Positions 1-5,927 of a stretch of 6,020 nt of DNA are shown here, in pieces. Each line of letters begins with the position of its first letter. The first letter of the stretch is position 1. The notes beneath the pieces are model-generated. The model was not told where the DNA came from, searched no databases, and was given only the letters and a program-made list of their open reading frames with translations. Origin of the DNA: a bacterium (GTDB lineage Bacteria > UBP13 > UBA5359); NCBI GenBank assembly GCA_028685295.1, contig JAQUEL010000096.1, positions 1 to 6,020 on the forward strand, given 5' to 3'. Position numbers and translations under genes: made by a program.

Positions 1-317
1 ATTATATCCATGTTATGGATTTAGCCGAAGGCCATGTAGCGGCGCTGCATAAATTATCCGCAGGGGTACATATCTATAATCTGGGCACCGGACAGAGTAC
101 CAGTGTCATGCAGTTGGTTAAGGCCTTTGAGGAGGCTAACGGCATAGAGCTCCCCTATGAAATAACGGCCAGGAGGCCTGGCGATATCGCTGAATACTAT
201 GCTGATACTTCTAAAGCCGCCAAAGAATTAGGTTGGACCGCTCAAAGAAGCCTTGTTGATATGTGCCGTGACGCCTGGCAATTTGAGCAAAGGAAGAGTC
301 ATGATTATACGCAATAA
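1..317 (+). CDS. galE: UDP-glucose 4-epimerase, C-terminal part (5' end outside window)
   Basis: Interconverts UDP-glucose and UDP-galactose in the cytoplasm (Leloir pathway and supply of galactose for glycans). The reading frame is open from position 3 and has 104 codons before TAA at 315-317. Against the usual length of about 330-340 residues, some 230 N-terminal residues, including the Rossmann motif and YxxxK, lie upstream. What is visible is typical of GalE: YIHVMDLAEGHVAAL at the very start, then IYNLGTG (codons 24-30), ARRPGDIAEYYADTSKA (56-72) and ELGW. The first Tyr of EYYAD (195-197) aligns with E. coli GalE Tyr299, the gatekeeper residue; a bulky residue there is known to favour Glc/Gal over the N-acetyl sugars. 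I infer a UDP-Glc/Gal enzyme. The last 17 nt overlap the next gene, so the two are probably co-transcribed. The family call is secure; the substrate is less so. Confidence 0.93.
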   Translation, partial: YIHVMDLAEGHVAALHKLSAGVHIYNLGTGQSTSVMQLVKAFEEANGIELPYEITARRPGDIAEYYADTSKAAKELGWTAQRSLVDMCRDAWQFEQRKSHDYTQ

Positions 318-783
318 TATTTATCGCTATCGCTATCCTCTTATGCTGATAATCTGGATGCTTTTCATATTTACCCTTTCCACTGATTTGGGCTCTGAGA
401 CGCATACCATGGGCTGGACCTCAAAATTGATCCGCTATCTCTTTCCGGATATCAGTGCGCAGGGCTTAAAGCTGGCTTCCAAGATCATCCGTAAAGCTGC
501 ACATGTGACGGAGTATGCCGTTATGGCCTTTCTGCTGGCCGGAACCTTACGTTCCTTACTCTCCATATACGGTAAAAAGCTGGCGGGGGGAACTCTTATT
601 ATATGTGCCGTTTTTGCCGGGCTGGATGAATTCCATCAGGGCTTTGTAGTTACCAGAACATCCTTGCTTAGCGATGTTCTTATAGATATCTGTGGTGCAG
701 CTTTGGGAGCTTTGGTGTTTACGGTATGGTATAGCAAAGCTATTAGCCTATCCGGTATATCCAAAAGCAAGATTGAGGCATAA
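301..783 (+). CDS. VanZ-family small integral membrane protein
   Basis: A 160-residue membrane protein of the VanZ-like family, named after the teicoplanin-resistance accessory protein VanZ; the biochemical role of most members is unknown. Predicted membrane segments lie near residues 13-28, 70-88, 95-108 and 126-143. Family motifs are visible: K65-x2-H68-x2-EY71-72, DEFHQ at 109-113, R119, and D125/D129 followed by a Gly/Ala-rich helix. The frame is open further upstream to 253. I chose ATG 301 because AAGGA at 290-294 sits 6 nt before it and the first predicted helix then begins at a normal distance. The start lies inside galE, so translational coupling with the epimerase is likely. Codons 7-12 contain a short TATCGC tandem encoding YRYRY, a basic and aromatic patch before helix 1. 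Its place in a sugar-nucleotide cluster suggests an envelope or glycan role, but that is inference. Confidence 0.88.
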   Translation: MIIRNNIYRYRYPLMLIIWMLFIFTLSTDLGSETHTMGWTSKLIRYLFPDISAQGLKLASKIIRKAAHVTEYAVMAFLLAGTLRSLLSIYGKKLAGGTLIICAVFAGLDEFHQGFVVTRTSLLSDVLIDICGAALGALVFTVWYSKAISLSGISKSKIEA

Positions 784-791
784 TAATTGGG

Positions 792-812
792 CAGGATTAT
801 TGCATCCTGTTT
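792..812 (+). terminator. weak hairpin after the VanZ gene, possible terminator
   Basis: CAGGAT (792-797) pairs with ATCCTG (804-809) across a 6-nt loop and is followed by only three T residues. It lies 9 nt after the VanZ-family stop and just before the gmd promoter, where a terminator would be expected. The stem is short and the T tract poor, so termination would be inefficient at best and the call is tentative. Confidence 0.25.
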
Positions 813-821
813 CTGCCGCAG

Positions 822-850
822 TTGCCATAAAAAACAAAAACGGCTATGAT
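822..850 (+). promoter_or_regulatory. sigma-A/sigma-70-type promoter for gmd
   Basis: TTGCCA (822-827, five of six consensus matches) and TATGAT (845-850, five of six) are separated by exactly 17 nt. The spacer is A-rich (positions 829-840 are A apart from one C). Transcription would start near 857, leaving a leader of about 25 nt that contains the gmd ribosome-binding site at 871-875. This separates gmd from the galE/VanZ unit and rules out the upstream ATG at 846, which lies inside the -10 box. Confidence 0.7.
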
Positions 851-881
851 GCATTTATATGAAAATCATCGGAGGTTGCGC

Positions 882-1913
882 ATGAAAAAAGCATTGATAA
901 CTGGTATTACAGGTCAGGATGGTTCATACTTGGCTGAGCTGTTACTGGATAAGGGCTATGAAGTTCATGGTATCATCAGGCGTGTATCACTCCTGAATAC
1001 AGCGCGTATAGATCATCTCCATAAAGACTTGCATGAGCAGGTAGACAAGATAGAGTTGCATTATGGAGATTTGAGCGATTCCACCGGATTGCGACGTATA
1101 TTGGAGAAGGTTGAGCCGGATGAAATATATAATCTCGGGGCGCAATCGCATGTCCGGATATCATTTGAACAGGCGGAATATACGGCTGATGTTGCCGGTC
1201 TGGGTGCACTGCGCCTACTGGAAGCTATCAGGGATTATCAGGAACGCACCGGCCATGAGGTTCGTTTCTATCAGGCCGGAAGTTCGGAAATGTTTGGATC
1301 TGCCAGGCCGCCGCAATCTCTGGCGACGCCGTTTCATCCACGCAGCCCTTATGCTGTGGCCAAGGCTTATGCTTTCTGGCAGACTGTGAACCATCGCGAG
1401 GCATACGGGCTTTATGCCGCCAACGGCGTTCTTTTCAATCATGAATCACCCAGAAGGGGGGAAACCTTCGTTACCCGGAAGATCACTCGTGCTGCCGGGC
1501 GTATTAAGATGGGCTTGCAGGATAAGCTTTATCTGGGCAACCTGGAGGCCAGGCGTGATTGGGGCCATGCCAGGGATTACGTAGAAGCCATGCAGCTGAT
1601 GTTGCAACAGGATGCTCCGGGCGATTATCTGGTATCTACCGGTGAATCGCATACGGTGCGTGAGTTTGCCGAGCAGGCGTTTGCCTTGCTGAAACTGGAT
1701 TATAACGATTACGTTGAGGTTGATCCGCGTTTTTTCCGGCCGGCAGAGGTGGATTATTTGCAGGGGGATGCGGCGCAAACTTATGAGCAGCTTAACTGGC
1801 GGCCCAGGACCAGCTTTACCCAGCTTGTAAAAGAGATGGTGGAAGCGGATCTGGAGCTGGCGCGTCAGGAGCGTACATTGAAAGATGCCGGACATGAGAT
1901 GGTGCCCATGTAG
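882..1913 (+). CDS. gmd: GDP-mannose 4,6-dehydratase
   Basis: Converts GDP-D-mannose to GDP-4-keto-6-deoxy-D-mannose with bound NADP, the entry step to GDP-L-fucose, GDP-D-rhamnose, GDP-perosamine and related sugars; cytoplasmic, extended SDR fold. The 343 residues match the family length. Visible motifs: GITGQDGS nucleotide-binding loop (8-15), HYGDLSD (60-66), NLGAQSHV (84-91), AGSSEMFG (132-139), PYAVAK with catalytic Tyr157 and Lys161, [15 protein letters not shown] (186-200) and [18 protein letters not shown] (220-237). Ser134 and Glu136 align with the catalytic Thr/Glu pair of the E. coli enzyme, a conservative Thr-to-Ser change. ATG 882 is chosen over the in-frame ATG 846 because GGAGG at 871-875 lies 6 nt before it, the Rossmann fold begins directly, and 846 falls in the promoter. 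No reductase, epimerase or aminotransferase that would use its product is in the window, so the final sugar cannot be told. Confidence 0.95.
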   Translation: MKKALITGITGQDGSYLAELLLDKGYEVHGIIRRVSLLNTARIDHLHKDLHEQVDKIELHYGDLSDSTGLRRILEKVEPDEIYNLGAQSHVRISFEQAEYTADVAGLGALRLLEAIRDYQERTGHEVRFYQAGSSEMFGSARPPQSLATPFHPRSPYAVAKAYAFWQTVNHREAYGLYAANGVLFNHESPRRGETFVTRKITRAAGRIKMGLQDKLYLGNLEARRDWGHARDYVEAMQLMLQQDAPGDYLVSTGESHTVREFAEQAFALLKLDYNDYVEVDPRFFRPAEVDYLQGDAAQTYEQLNWRPRTSFTQLVKEMVEADLELARQERTLKDAGHEMVPM

Positions 1914-1928
1914 AATTGCTTGCAATTC
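1913..1928 (+). repeat. inverted repeat at the gmd stop codon
   Basis: GAATTG and CAATTC form a 6-bp stem around a CTTG tetraloop, starting at the last base of the gmd TAG. There is no following T run, so it does not look like a standard intrinsic terminator. It could protect the 3' end of the gmd transcript or be chance in AT-rich sequence. Confidence 0.35.
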
Positions 1929-1954
1929 GGAAAGCAAGAGCTTGAGCGGATAAA

Positions 1955-1982
1955 TTGACAAATAGGAGCAAATGTTTATAGT
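1955..1982 (+). promoter_or_regulatory. sigma-A/sigma-70-type promoter for the galU-like/kinase pair
   Basis: A perfect -35 box TTGACA (1955-1960) is followed after 16 nt by TATAGT (1977-1982, five of six). A second TATAGT copy (1984-1989) arises from a tandem TTTATAG repeat but would need a 23-nt spacer. Transcription would start near 1989 and give a leader of about 100 nt before the galU-like gene. That leader contains the short ORF at 2058. The rest of this intergenic stretch (1914-2092) shows no other convincing gene. Confidence 0.65.
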
Positions 1983-2057
1983 TTATAGTAATAGGAAGGT
2001 AAGCGCTAAGCATAGAACATCGATAATGAACTATCCGGTGAAGAAGGAATGAAAGAA

Positions 2058-2096
2058 ATGAATTTGTTCAGAGAACTGTGTAGGGCTGGTAAATGA
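2058..2096 (+). CDS. possible 12-residue leader ORF coupled to the galU-like gene
   Basis: ATG at 2058 encodes MNLFRELCRAGK and ends at TGA 2094-2096, which overlaps the next start in an ATGA arrangement. GAAGGA (2043-2048) lies 9 nt upstream, a better site than the one in front of the galU-like gene (AGGG at 2082-2085). An in-frame ATG at 2049 is less likely because the same site abuts it. I see a plausible ribosome-loading ORF for translational coupling. There is no run of a regulatory amino acid and no obvious attenuator hairpin, so classical attenuation is not supported. It could still be chance, since the ORF is only 13 codons. Confidence 0.35.
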   Translation: MNLFRELCRAGK

Positions 2097-2992
2097 TAAC
2101 AAAAGCCGTTATTCCGGCAGCCGGTCTGGGCACAAGGCTGCTGCCTATCACAAAATCCCAACCTAAAGAGATGCTTCCACTGGGTGGTAAACCCTGTATT
2201 CAGTATATAGTGGAGGAACTGGCCAGAGCGGCTACCAGGGATATTCTCTTTGTAACCGGCCAGAAAAAGAGGGCCATAGAGGATCACTTCGATACTGATG
2301 TGGAACTGAACCGCATGCTCAAGATGGGCAATTACGGTGATCTGCTGGATGAGATCGATTTTGAGGCGCTGGGACAGACCTTCTTTTATACCAGACAGCG
2401 CTATCCTGCCGGCCTGGGTGATGCCATAAGCTACGGCAGGGATTTTACGGCTGGTGAGCCCTTCTATGTGGCCTTAGGTGATTCCGTTATTTATGAGGAG
2501 CGCCCGGCCGCTTTGCTGGAGCGTATGACAGAGGTGTTTCTGGAAAGAGAGTGCTCTTTTGTTATTGCCGTGGAGGAAGTGGAGCCGGAAGATGTCCGTA
2601 AATACGGCATAGTCTCTATAGGTCCCGAAGATGGTGACGGTGTTAATCCTATCACCGATCTGGTAGAGAAGCCGCCTGTGGGTATGGCTCCCAGCAATCT
2701 GGCCATTGCCGCCAGATATATCTTTGATCCCTCTATCTATGATGCGTTGCAAAGCACGCTGCCGGACAGCCGGGGCGAGATACAGCTTACCAATGCAATA
2801 CGTATCCTTCTTAAGCAAGGCAAGTGCGGGTATGCTGTCAGAATGACCAATGGCCAGCGTCGCTATGATATAGGCAATATGGAGAGTTACTACAAGGCTT
2901 TTTTAGATTTTGCCCTCAGAGATGAGAAGTACGGATATAGCCTGCGGCAGTATATCAATCGCAATCTGGGCAAGGAGACTACCTGGCGATGA
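2093..2992 (+). CDS. galU: GalU-like UTP--sugar-1-phosphate uridylyltransferase
   Basis: Nucleotidyltransferase of the GalU family, whose standard reaction is UTP + glucose 1-phosphate to UDP-glucose + PPi; cytoplasmic. The 299 residues are the normal length. Motifs: KAVIPAAGLGTRLLPITK (4-21) and PKEMLPL (24-30), the nucleotide-binding signature; QYIVEELARAATRDILFVTG (37-56); GLGDA (107-111); LGD (128-130) with the probable metal-binding Asp130; VEKP (191-194); GEIQLTNAI (228-236); YDIGN (258-262). Two sites differ from the usual GalU pattern as I know it: GLGHA is GLGDA here, and the GDD motif is GDS. These could alter sugar specificity. The start is ATG 2093 with a modest AGGG 7 nt before it, and may rely on coupling to the 12-codon ORF upstream. 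The stop overlaps the kinase start by 4 nt, so its natural substrate may be that kinase's product. Family secure; glucose specificity uncertain. Confidence 0.88.
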   Translation: MITKAVIPAAGLGTRLLPITKSQPKEMLPLGGKPCIQYIVEELARAATRDILFVTGQKKRAIEDHFDTDVELNRMLKMGNYGDLLDEIDFEALGQTFFYTRQRYPAGLGDAISYGRDFTAGEPFYVALGDSVIYEERPAALLERMTEVFLERECSFVIAVEEVEPEDVRKYGIVSIGPEDGDGVNPITDLVEKPPVGMAPSNLAIAARYIFDPSIYDALQSTLPDSRGEIQLTNAIRILLKQGKCGYAVRMTNGQRRYDIGNMESYYKAFLDFALRDEKYGYSLRQYINRNLGKETTWR

Positions 2993-4005
2993 TATGTGCC
3001 AGTGCTCCGGGGAGAGCGGGTATAATAGGCAACCCGACGGATGGATATGGAGGAACCCTGATTTCCTGTGCCATAGATCGTCGGGCCACAGTTACGTTGT
3101 CCGAAGCTGAAAAGACGGTTATTGAGAATGAAGGCCTGCAGTGTGCATTGCATATACCGGACGATTACCGCAACAGAGGCGATGTCTTTGATATTGCCAA
3201 ATCAGTGCTGCGCTTTTTCAACCTTTACGATAGAAAGCTGCATATAACTATCGCCACCGATATCCCGAAGCAGGCGGGACTGGCCGGCTCTACAGCCGTG
3301 TTATCGGCCCTTCTCAGAGCTGTAATGGCCTATCTGAATATCGAAATCAATAATTACATGTTTGCAGAGATAAACAGATCAGTGGAACTTAATCACATGA
3401 AGATGCAGTGCGGTTATCAGGATGCCTATATGACCACCTTTGGCGGGTTGAACTATCTGGATTTTCGCGGCAAGGAGCATTACCGTGAATGGGATGAGGA
3501 GGATTACGGTACGGTTGAGCCTCTGGGTGAAAGGGTTGGACGGTTGCCCTTTGTTATTGCCCACACCGGCGTCAGCCATGTCTCCGGAGATGTGCATCGT
3601 CCTCTGCGTGAGCGCTGGATGGAGGGTGATCTGGCCGTAATGAGTGCATATAACAGGATTACAGCTATAGCGCGTGAGGGGAAGAAAGCCTTGCTGGAAG
3701 AGAATTGGGAGCATCTGGCAGAGCTCATGAAAGAGAATCATGAGCTGCAAGACCGGTTAAGTCCGTCAGGGCCGGAGGTTTCCCGCCTGATAAGCGCAGC
3801 CATGAGTGCCGGCGCTCCGGCGGCAAAATTGGCCGGAGCCGGTGGAGGGGGCACGGTCATAGCTCTGACCTTTGATGCAGATAAAACGGTTGCCGCCATG
3901 ACTCAGGCAGGAGCGGCTGAATTTGTCAAGCTGGCCCCTCTGGCTGAGGGAGCGACGCTTGCAGGCAAGGATGTCGATTGTTCTATATTCAGTGCCTCAG
4001 GATAG
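2989..4005 (+). CDS. GHMP-family sugar kinase, glucuronokinase-like
   Basis: An ATP-dependent small-molecule kinase of 338 residues. The three GHMP motifs are present: APGRAGIIGNPTD (6-18), the Gly/Ser ATP loop PKQAGLAGSTA (93-103), and the C-terminal KLAGAGGGGTVIAL (280-293). From memory of the family, the closest pattern is plant glucuronokinase (D-glucuronate to glucuronate 1-phosphate). Shared blocks are GNP(T/S)DGYGG (14-22), GLAGSxA, GYQDAYMTTFGGLNYLDF (142-159, with probable catalytic Asp145), and SGDVHRPLRERWMEGD (199-214), which resembles the plant SGKVH...RWLDGD. It lacks the GGGTD-type motif seen in heptose kinases such as HddA. The start overlaps the galU-like stop (ATGA), with AAGGAG at 2972-2977 placed 11 nt before it. 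I infer that it makes a sugar 1-phosphate for the partner enzyme. The fold is certain; the substrate (glucuronate, galactose, fucose or another) is not. Confidence 0.85.
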   Translation: MICASAPGRAGIIGNPTDGYGGTLISCAIDRRATVTLSEAEKTVIENEGLQCALHIPDDYRNRGDVFDIAKSVLRFFNLYDRKLHITIATDIPKQAGLAGSTAVLSALLRAVMAYLNIEINNYMFAEINRSVELNHMKMQCGYQDAYMTTFGGLNYLDFRGKEHYREWDEEDYGTVEPLGERVGRLPFVIAHTGVSHVSGDVHRPLRERWMEGDLAVMSAYNRITAIAREGKKALLEENWEHLAELMKENHELQDRLSPSGPEVSRLISAAMSAGAPAAKLAGAGGGGTVIALTFDADKTVAAMTQAGAAEFVKLAPLAEGATLAGKDVDCSIFSASG

Positions 4006-4018
4006 CTTTCACTTGTCA

Positions 4019-4047
4019 TTGGTATGCCTGATACATAATGGTATAAT
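4019..4047 (+). promoter_or_regulatory. extended -10 promoter for the membrane protein gene
   Basis: TTGGTA (4019-4024), a 17-nt spacer and a perfect TATAAT (4042-4047), preceded by TG at 4039-4040 (extended -10). Transcription should begin near 4054, almost exactly where the Shine-Dalgarno sequence begins. It lies in the 65-nt gap after the kinase gene, so the membrane protein can be expressed separately from the pair upstream. Confidence 0.65.
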
Positions 4048-4054
4048 TTGTCAG

Positions 4055-4061
4055 GGGGAGG
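4055..4061 (+). promoter_or_regulatory. strong ribosome-binding site deciding a TTG start
   Basis: GGGGAGG lies 9 nt before TTG 4071 and 12 nt before the alternative in-frame GTG 4074. The spacing favours TTG, although GTG would give a protein only one residue shorter. A very strong site paired with a weak start codon is a common Gram-positive arrangement. Confidence 0.6.
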
Positions 4062-4070
4062 CGGATATTA

Positions 4071-5876
4071 TTGGTGGCCGAAGCAAAAGAGCGCGAATCT
4101 GTTTCTGCAGGCTTGCAGGATGTACGATGGCTTGATGGAGCATCTGCGTTGGATACATTGCTCTCTCTACGTGCCAGAAAGCTCATCATCTTTCTCTTAG
4201 CCGTATTTCCCGCTGTGACGGTTTTCTTCTTTATAAAATATTTTGGAGTCAATGTAGCCTTTGGCGATCAATGGGATTTTGTTCCCTTTTTGGAGAAGAT
4301 GTTTACCGGACAGCTGCACTTCAGTGATTTCTTTGCTCAGCATAATGAACACCGCCTGATATTCCCTCGTGCCGTAATGGCTGTTCTGGCTCTGCTGACC
4401 CATTACAATAACGTGGCAGAGATGTATTTCAGTTTGTTTGTCATGTGCCTGACGGGATATCTGCTCTTTCTCATCTGCAGGCGGGCGTTGGGAACGAGCG
4501 AAGCTGCACTCTGGGCCTTTATACCTATCAGTCTCCTTGTTTTCAGCTTAAAACAGAGTGGCAATATTCTTTGGGGCTGGCAAATTCAGATATTCATGCT
4601 GACGTTCTTCTTTCTGGCGGCGGTATATTTAATAGATACGCTTAGCGGCTCCTGGAAACGTTTTTTGCTGGCTGTTGTTTCCTCCATAGGAACAACCTTC
4701 TCCTTTGCCAACGGTATGCTGGCCTGGCCTGTCTGCCTGTTGCAGTTACTGCTGGAAGGCAGGTCCGCTGAGGCAGAGAAAAAGAGATTCTATTATAAAG
4801 CAGCGTTAATCTGGGGACTTATCGGTGTTGCTGTTTGCCTGATATATTTTCGTGGCTATGTCAAGCCGATGCAACATCCCAGTTTGCTGGCTATTCTGCA
4901 AAATCCCCTTGATTTTATCAATTATGTTCTGGGTTCTGTAGGCGTTCCTCTGGCTATAGGGACATTTGTTTTTCCTGTTGGTGTGGTATTATTGTTAGGT
5001 TATCTCTTTCTGATACCGTATTACTTTAAAGCTTACTCAGCATCAAAGGCGCGAATCGTATTACCGCTGATTCTCTTTTCTCTAATCTCATCACTGGTTA
5101 TGGCCGTAGGCAGATCGGGCTTTGGCCCTGAACAATCTCTGTCTTCGCGTTATATTACCATAACGTATATAGGCATAGCCGGATTGTATATCGCTCTCTT
5201 TTCATTTGTAAGAGAGAGGAAGCGCTTCAGCGCTTTTGCTTACAGCCTTTTTCTTCTATATATTATATTGAGTATGGCTATAGGGTATAATACTACGCTT
5301 AAAATTGTTGCGGCAGAAGCTGTAAACAATGACTTGTTCTCCTATTGTATCAAGAATTATCGCTACCAAAGCGATAGTATGCTTGCGGCATGCTGTTCAA
5401 TACCAGGAACTGTTACAGGCAGGGCTCCTATTCTGGAGCGGTACCGTCTCAACGTATTTAATGAACCCTTTGCTGAATTGCCTGAAATATGTAATGGCTC
5501 TACCAGCTTATTCTACGCAAATACTTTTAATGATCTCTCCGTTACCGATATCGATAAGAAGGTGTTTATCGTTGATGAAGATATCGAAGATATACAGATA
5601 ACCGGCTGGGCTATAGATGAAAAGATGCGCAGATATGCCGGTGGGGTTTATGTGACAATTGATGATCGTATTGATGTACCTGCATTATACGGACGATATA
5701 GAGAAGATGTGACGCAAGCGCTTGGCGATGAGAATTATGCTTGCTCCGGTTTTGTGGCGATATTTTCCTCAGAAGTAGCGGGCAAGGGCCGGCATACACT
5801 ATCCTTTAAGGTCATCGGAGCTGACGGGAAGGGATATTATGTGCCGGGGCAGAAGATAGTGATGGATGTTTTGTAA
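4071..5876 (+). CDS. polytopic membrane protein with DQWD/HNEHR motifs, probable GT-C-like glycosyltransferase
   Basis: I do not recognise a named gene. The 601 residues comprise a cytoplasmic N-terminus of about 36 residues, roughly 11-13 hydrophobic segments (about 37-58, 96-112, 117-136, 145-160, 171-190, 197-228, 243-260, 284-319, 328-347, 362-380, 387-406) and a soluble C-terminal part from about 410. The first large loop (59-95), predicted outside, carries FGDQWDF (64-70) and QHNEHR (90-95). GT-C glycosyltransferases place their acidic catalytic residues in this loop, so D66 and D69 are candidates. GRSGFGPEQSLSSRY (347-361) is another conserved-looking block. The C-terminal domain (about 495-600) is strand-rich, with GWAID (512-516), LYGRYREDV (539-547) and CSGF (558-561), resembling an Ig-like or carbohydrate-associated beta-sandwich. 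I infer a role in glycan assembly or modification at the outer membrane face. It could instead be a polymerase or a flippase-like protein. It starts at TTG behind its own promoter. Confidence 0.7.
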   Translation: MVAEAKERESVSAGLQDVRWLDGASALDTLLSLRARKLIIFLLAVFPAVTVFFFIKYFGVNVAFGDQWDFVPFLEKMFTGQLHFSDFFAQHNEHRLIFPRAVMAVLALLTHYNNVAEMYFSLFVMCLTGYLLFLICRRALGTSEAALWAFIPISLLVFSLKQSGNILWGWQIQIFMLTFFFLAAVYLIDTLSGSWKRFLLAVVSSIGTTFSFANGMLAWPVCLLQLLLEGRSAEAEKKRFYYKAALIWGLIGVAVCLIYFRGYVKPMQHPSLLAILQNPLDFINYVLGSVGVPLAIGTFVFPVGVVLLLGYLFLIPYYFKAYSASKARIVLPLILFSLISSLVMAVGRSGFGPEQSLSSRYITITYIGIAGLYIALFSFVRERKRFSAFAYSLFLLYIILSMAIGYNTTLKIVAAEAVNNDLFSYCIKNYRYQSDSMLAACCSIPGTVTGRAPILERYRLNVFNEPFAELPEICNGSTSLFYANTFNDLSVTDIDKKVFIVDEDIEDIQITGWAIDEKMRRYAGGVYVTIDDRIDVPALYGRYREDVTQALGDENYACSGFVAIFSSEVAGKGRHTLSFKVIGADGKGYYVPGQKIVMDVL

Positions 5877-5898
5877 TATATGGCTGATAATATATAAG
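5871..5898 (+). promoter_or_regulatory. tentative promoter for the last ORF
   Basis: TTGTAA (5871-5876) and TATAAG (5893-5898) are 16 nt apart; GATAAT at 5886-5891 is an alternative -10. The -35 box is poor and the whole stretch is AT-rich, so a chance match is quite possible. Confidence 0.25.
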
Positions 5899-5927
5899 AT
5901 AAATGGATTTTTCGTTAAGGAATGTAT

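Noticed and set aside
321-340. TATCGC tandem repeat near the VanZ-family start
   Set aside because: Only about three short units within coding sequence (YRYRY); not evidence of a repeat element or CRISPR.
1446-1961. 171-residue ORF on the minus strand opposite gmd
   Set aside because: It is a shadow of gmd, whose protein motifs are complete. The antisense translation has no recognisable motif or ribosome-binding site.
1972-2052. 26-codon ORF (MFIVYSNRKV...) in the gmd-galU intergenic region, ending in an ATGA overlap with ATG 2049
   Set aside because: Its AGGAG site is only 3 nt from the ATG, and the start falls between the -35 and -10 boxes of the likely promoter, so it would be absent from that transcript. 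The coding content looks random.
2474-2818. 114-residue minus-strand ORF opposite the galU-like gene
   Set aside because: It lies wholly inside a well-supported gene on the other strand, with no family resemblance.
3379-3750. 123-residue minus-strand ORF opposite the kinase gene
   Set aside because: Antisense shadow of conserved kinase motifs, with no independent support.
2989-4005. Reading the kinase as HddA-type heptose kinase, making gmd plus kinase plus nucleotidyltransferase a GDP-6-deoxyheptose pathway
   Set aside because: The kinase has GNPTDGYGG rather than the GGGTD-type motif, the nucleotidyltransferase is GalU-like rather than HddC-like, and no heptose isomerase or phosphatase is in the window.
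4013-4047. TTGTCA at 4013-4018 as the -35 partner of TATAAT 4042-4047
   Set aside because: The spacer would be 23 nt, too long. TTGGTA at 4019-4024 gives a 17-nt spacer.
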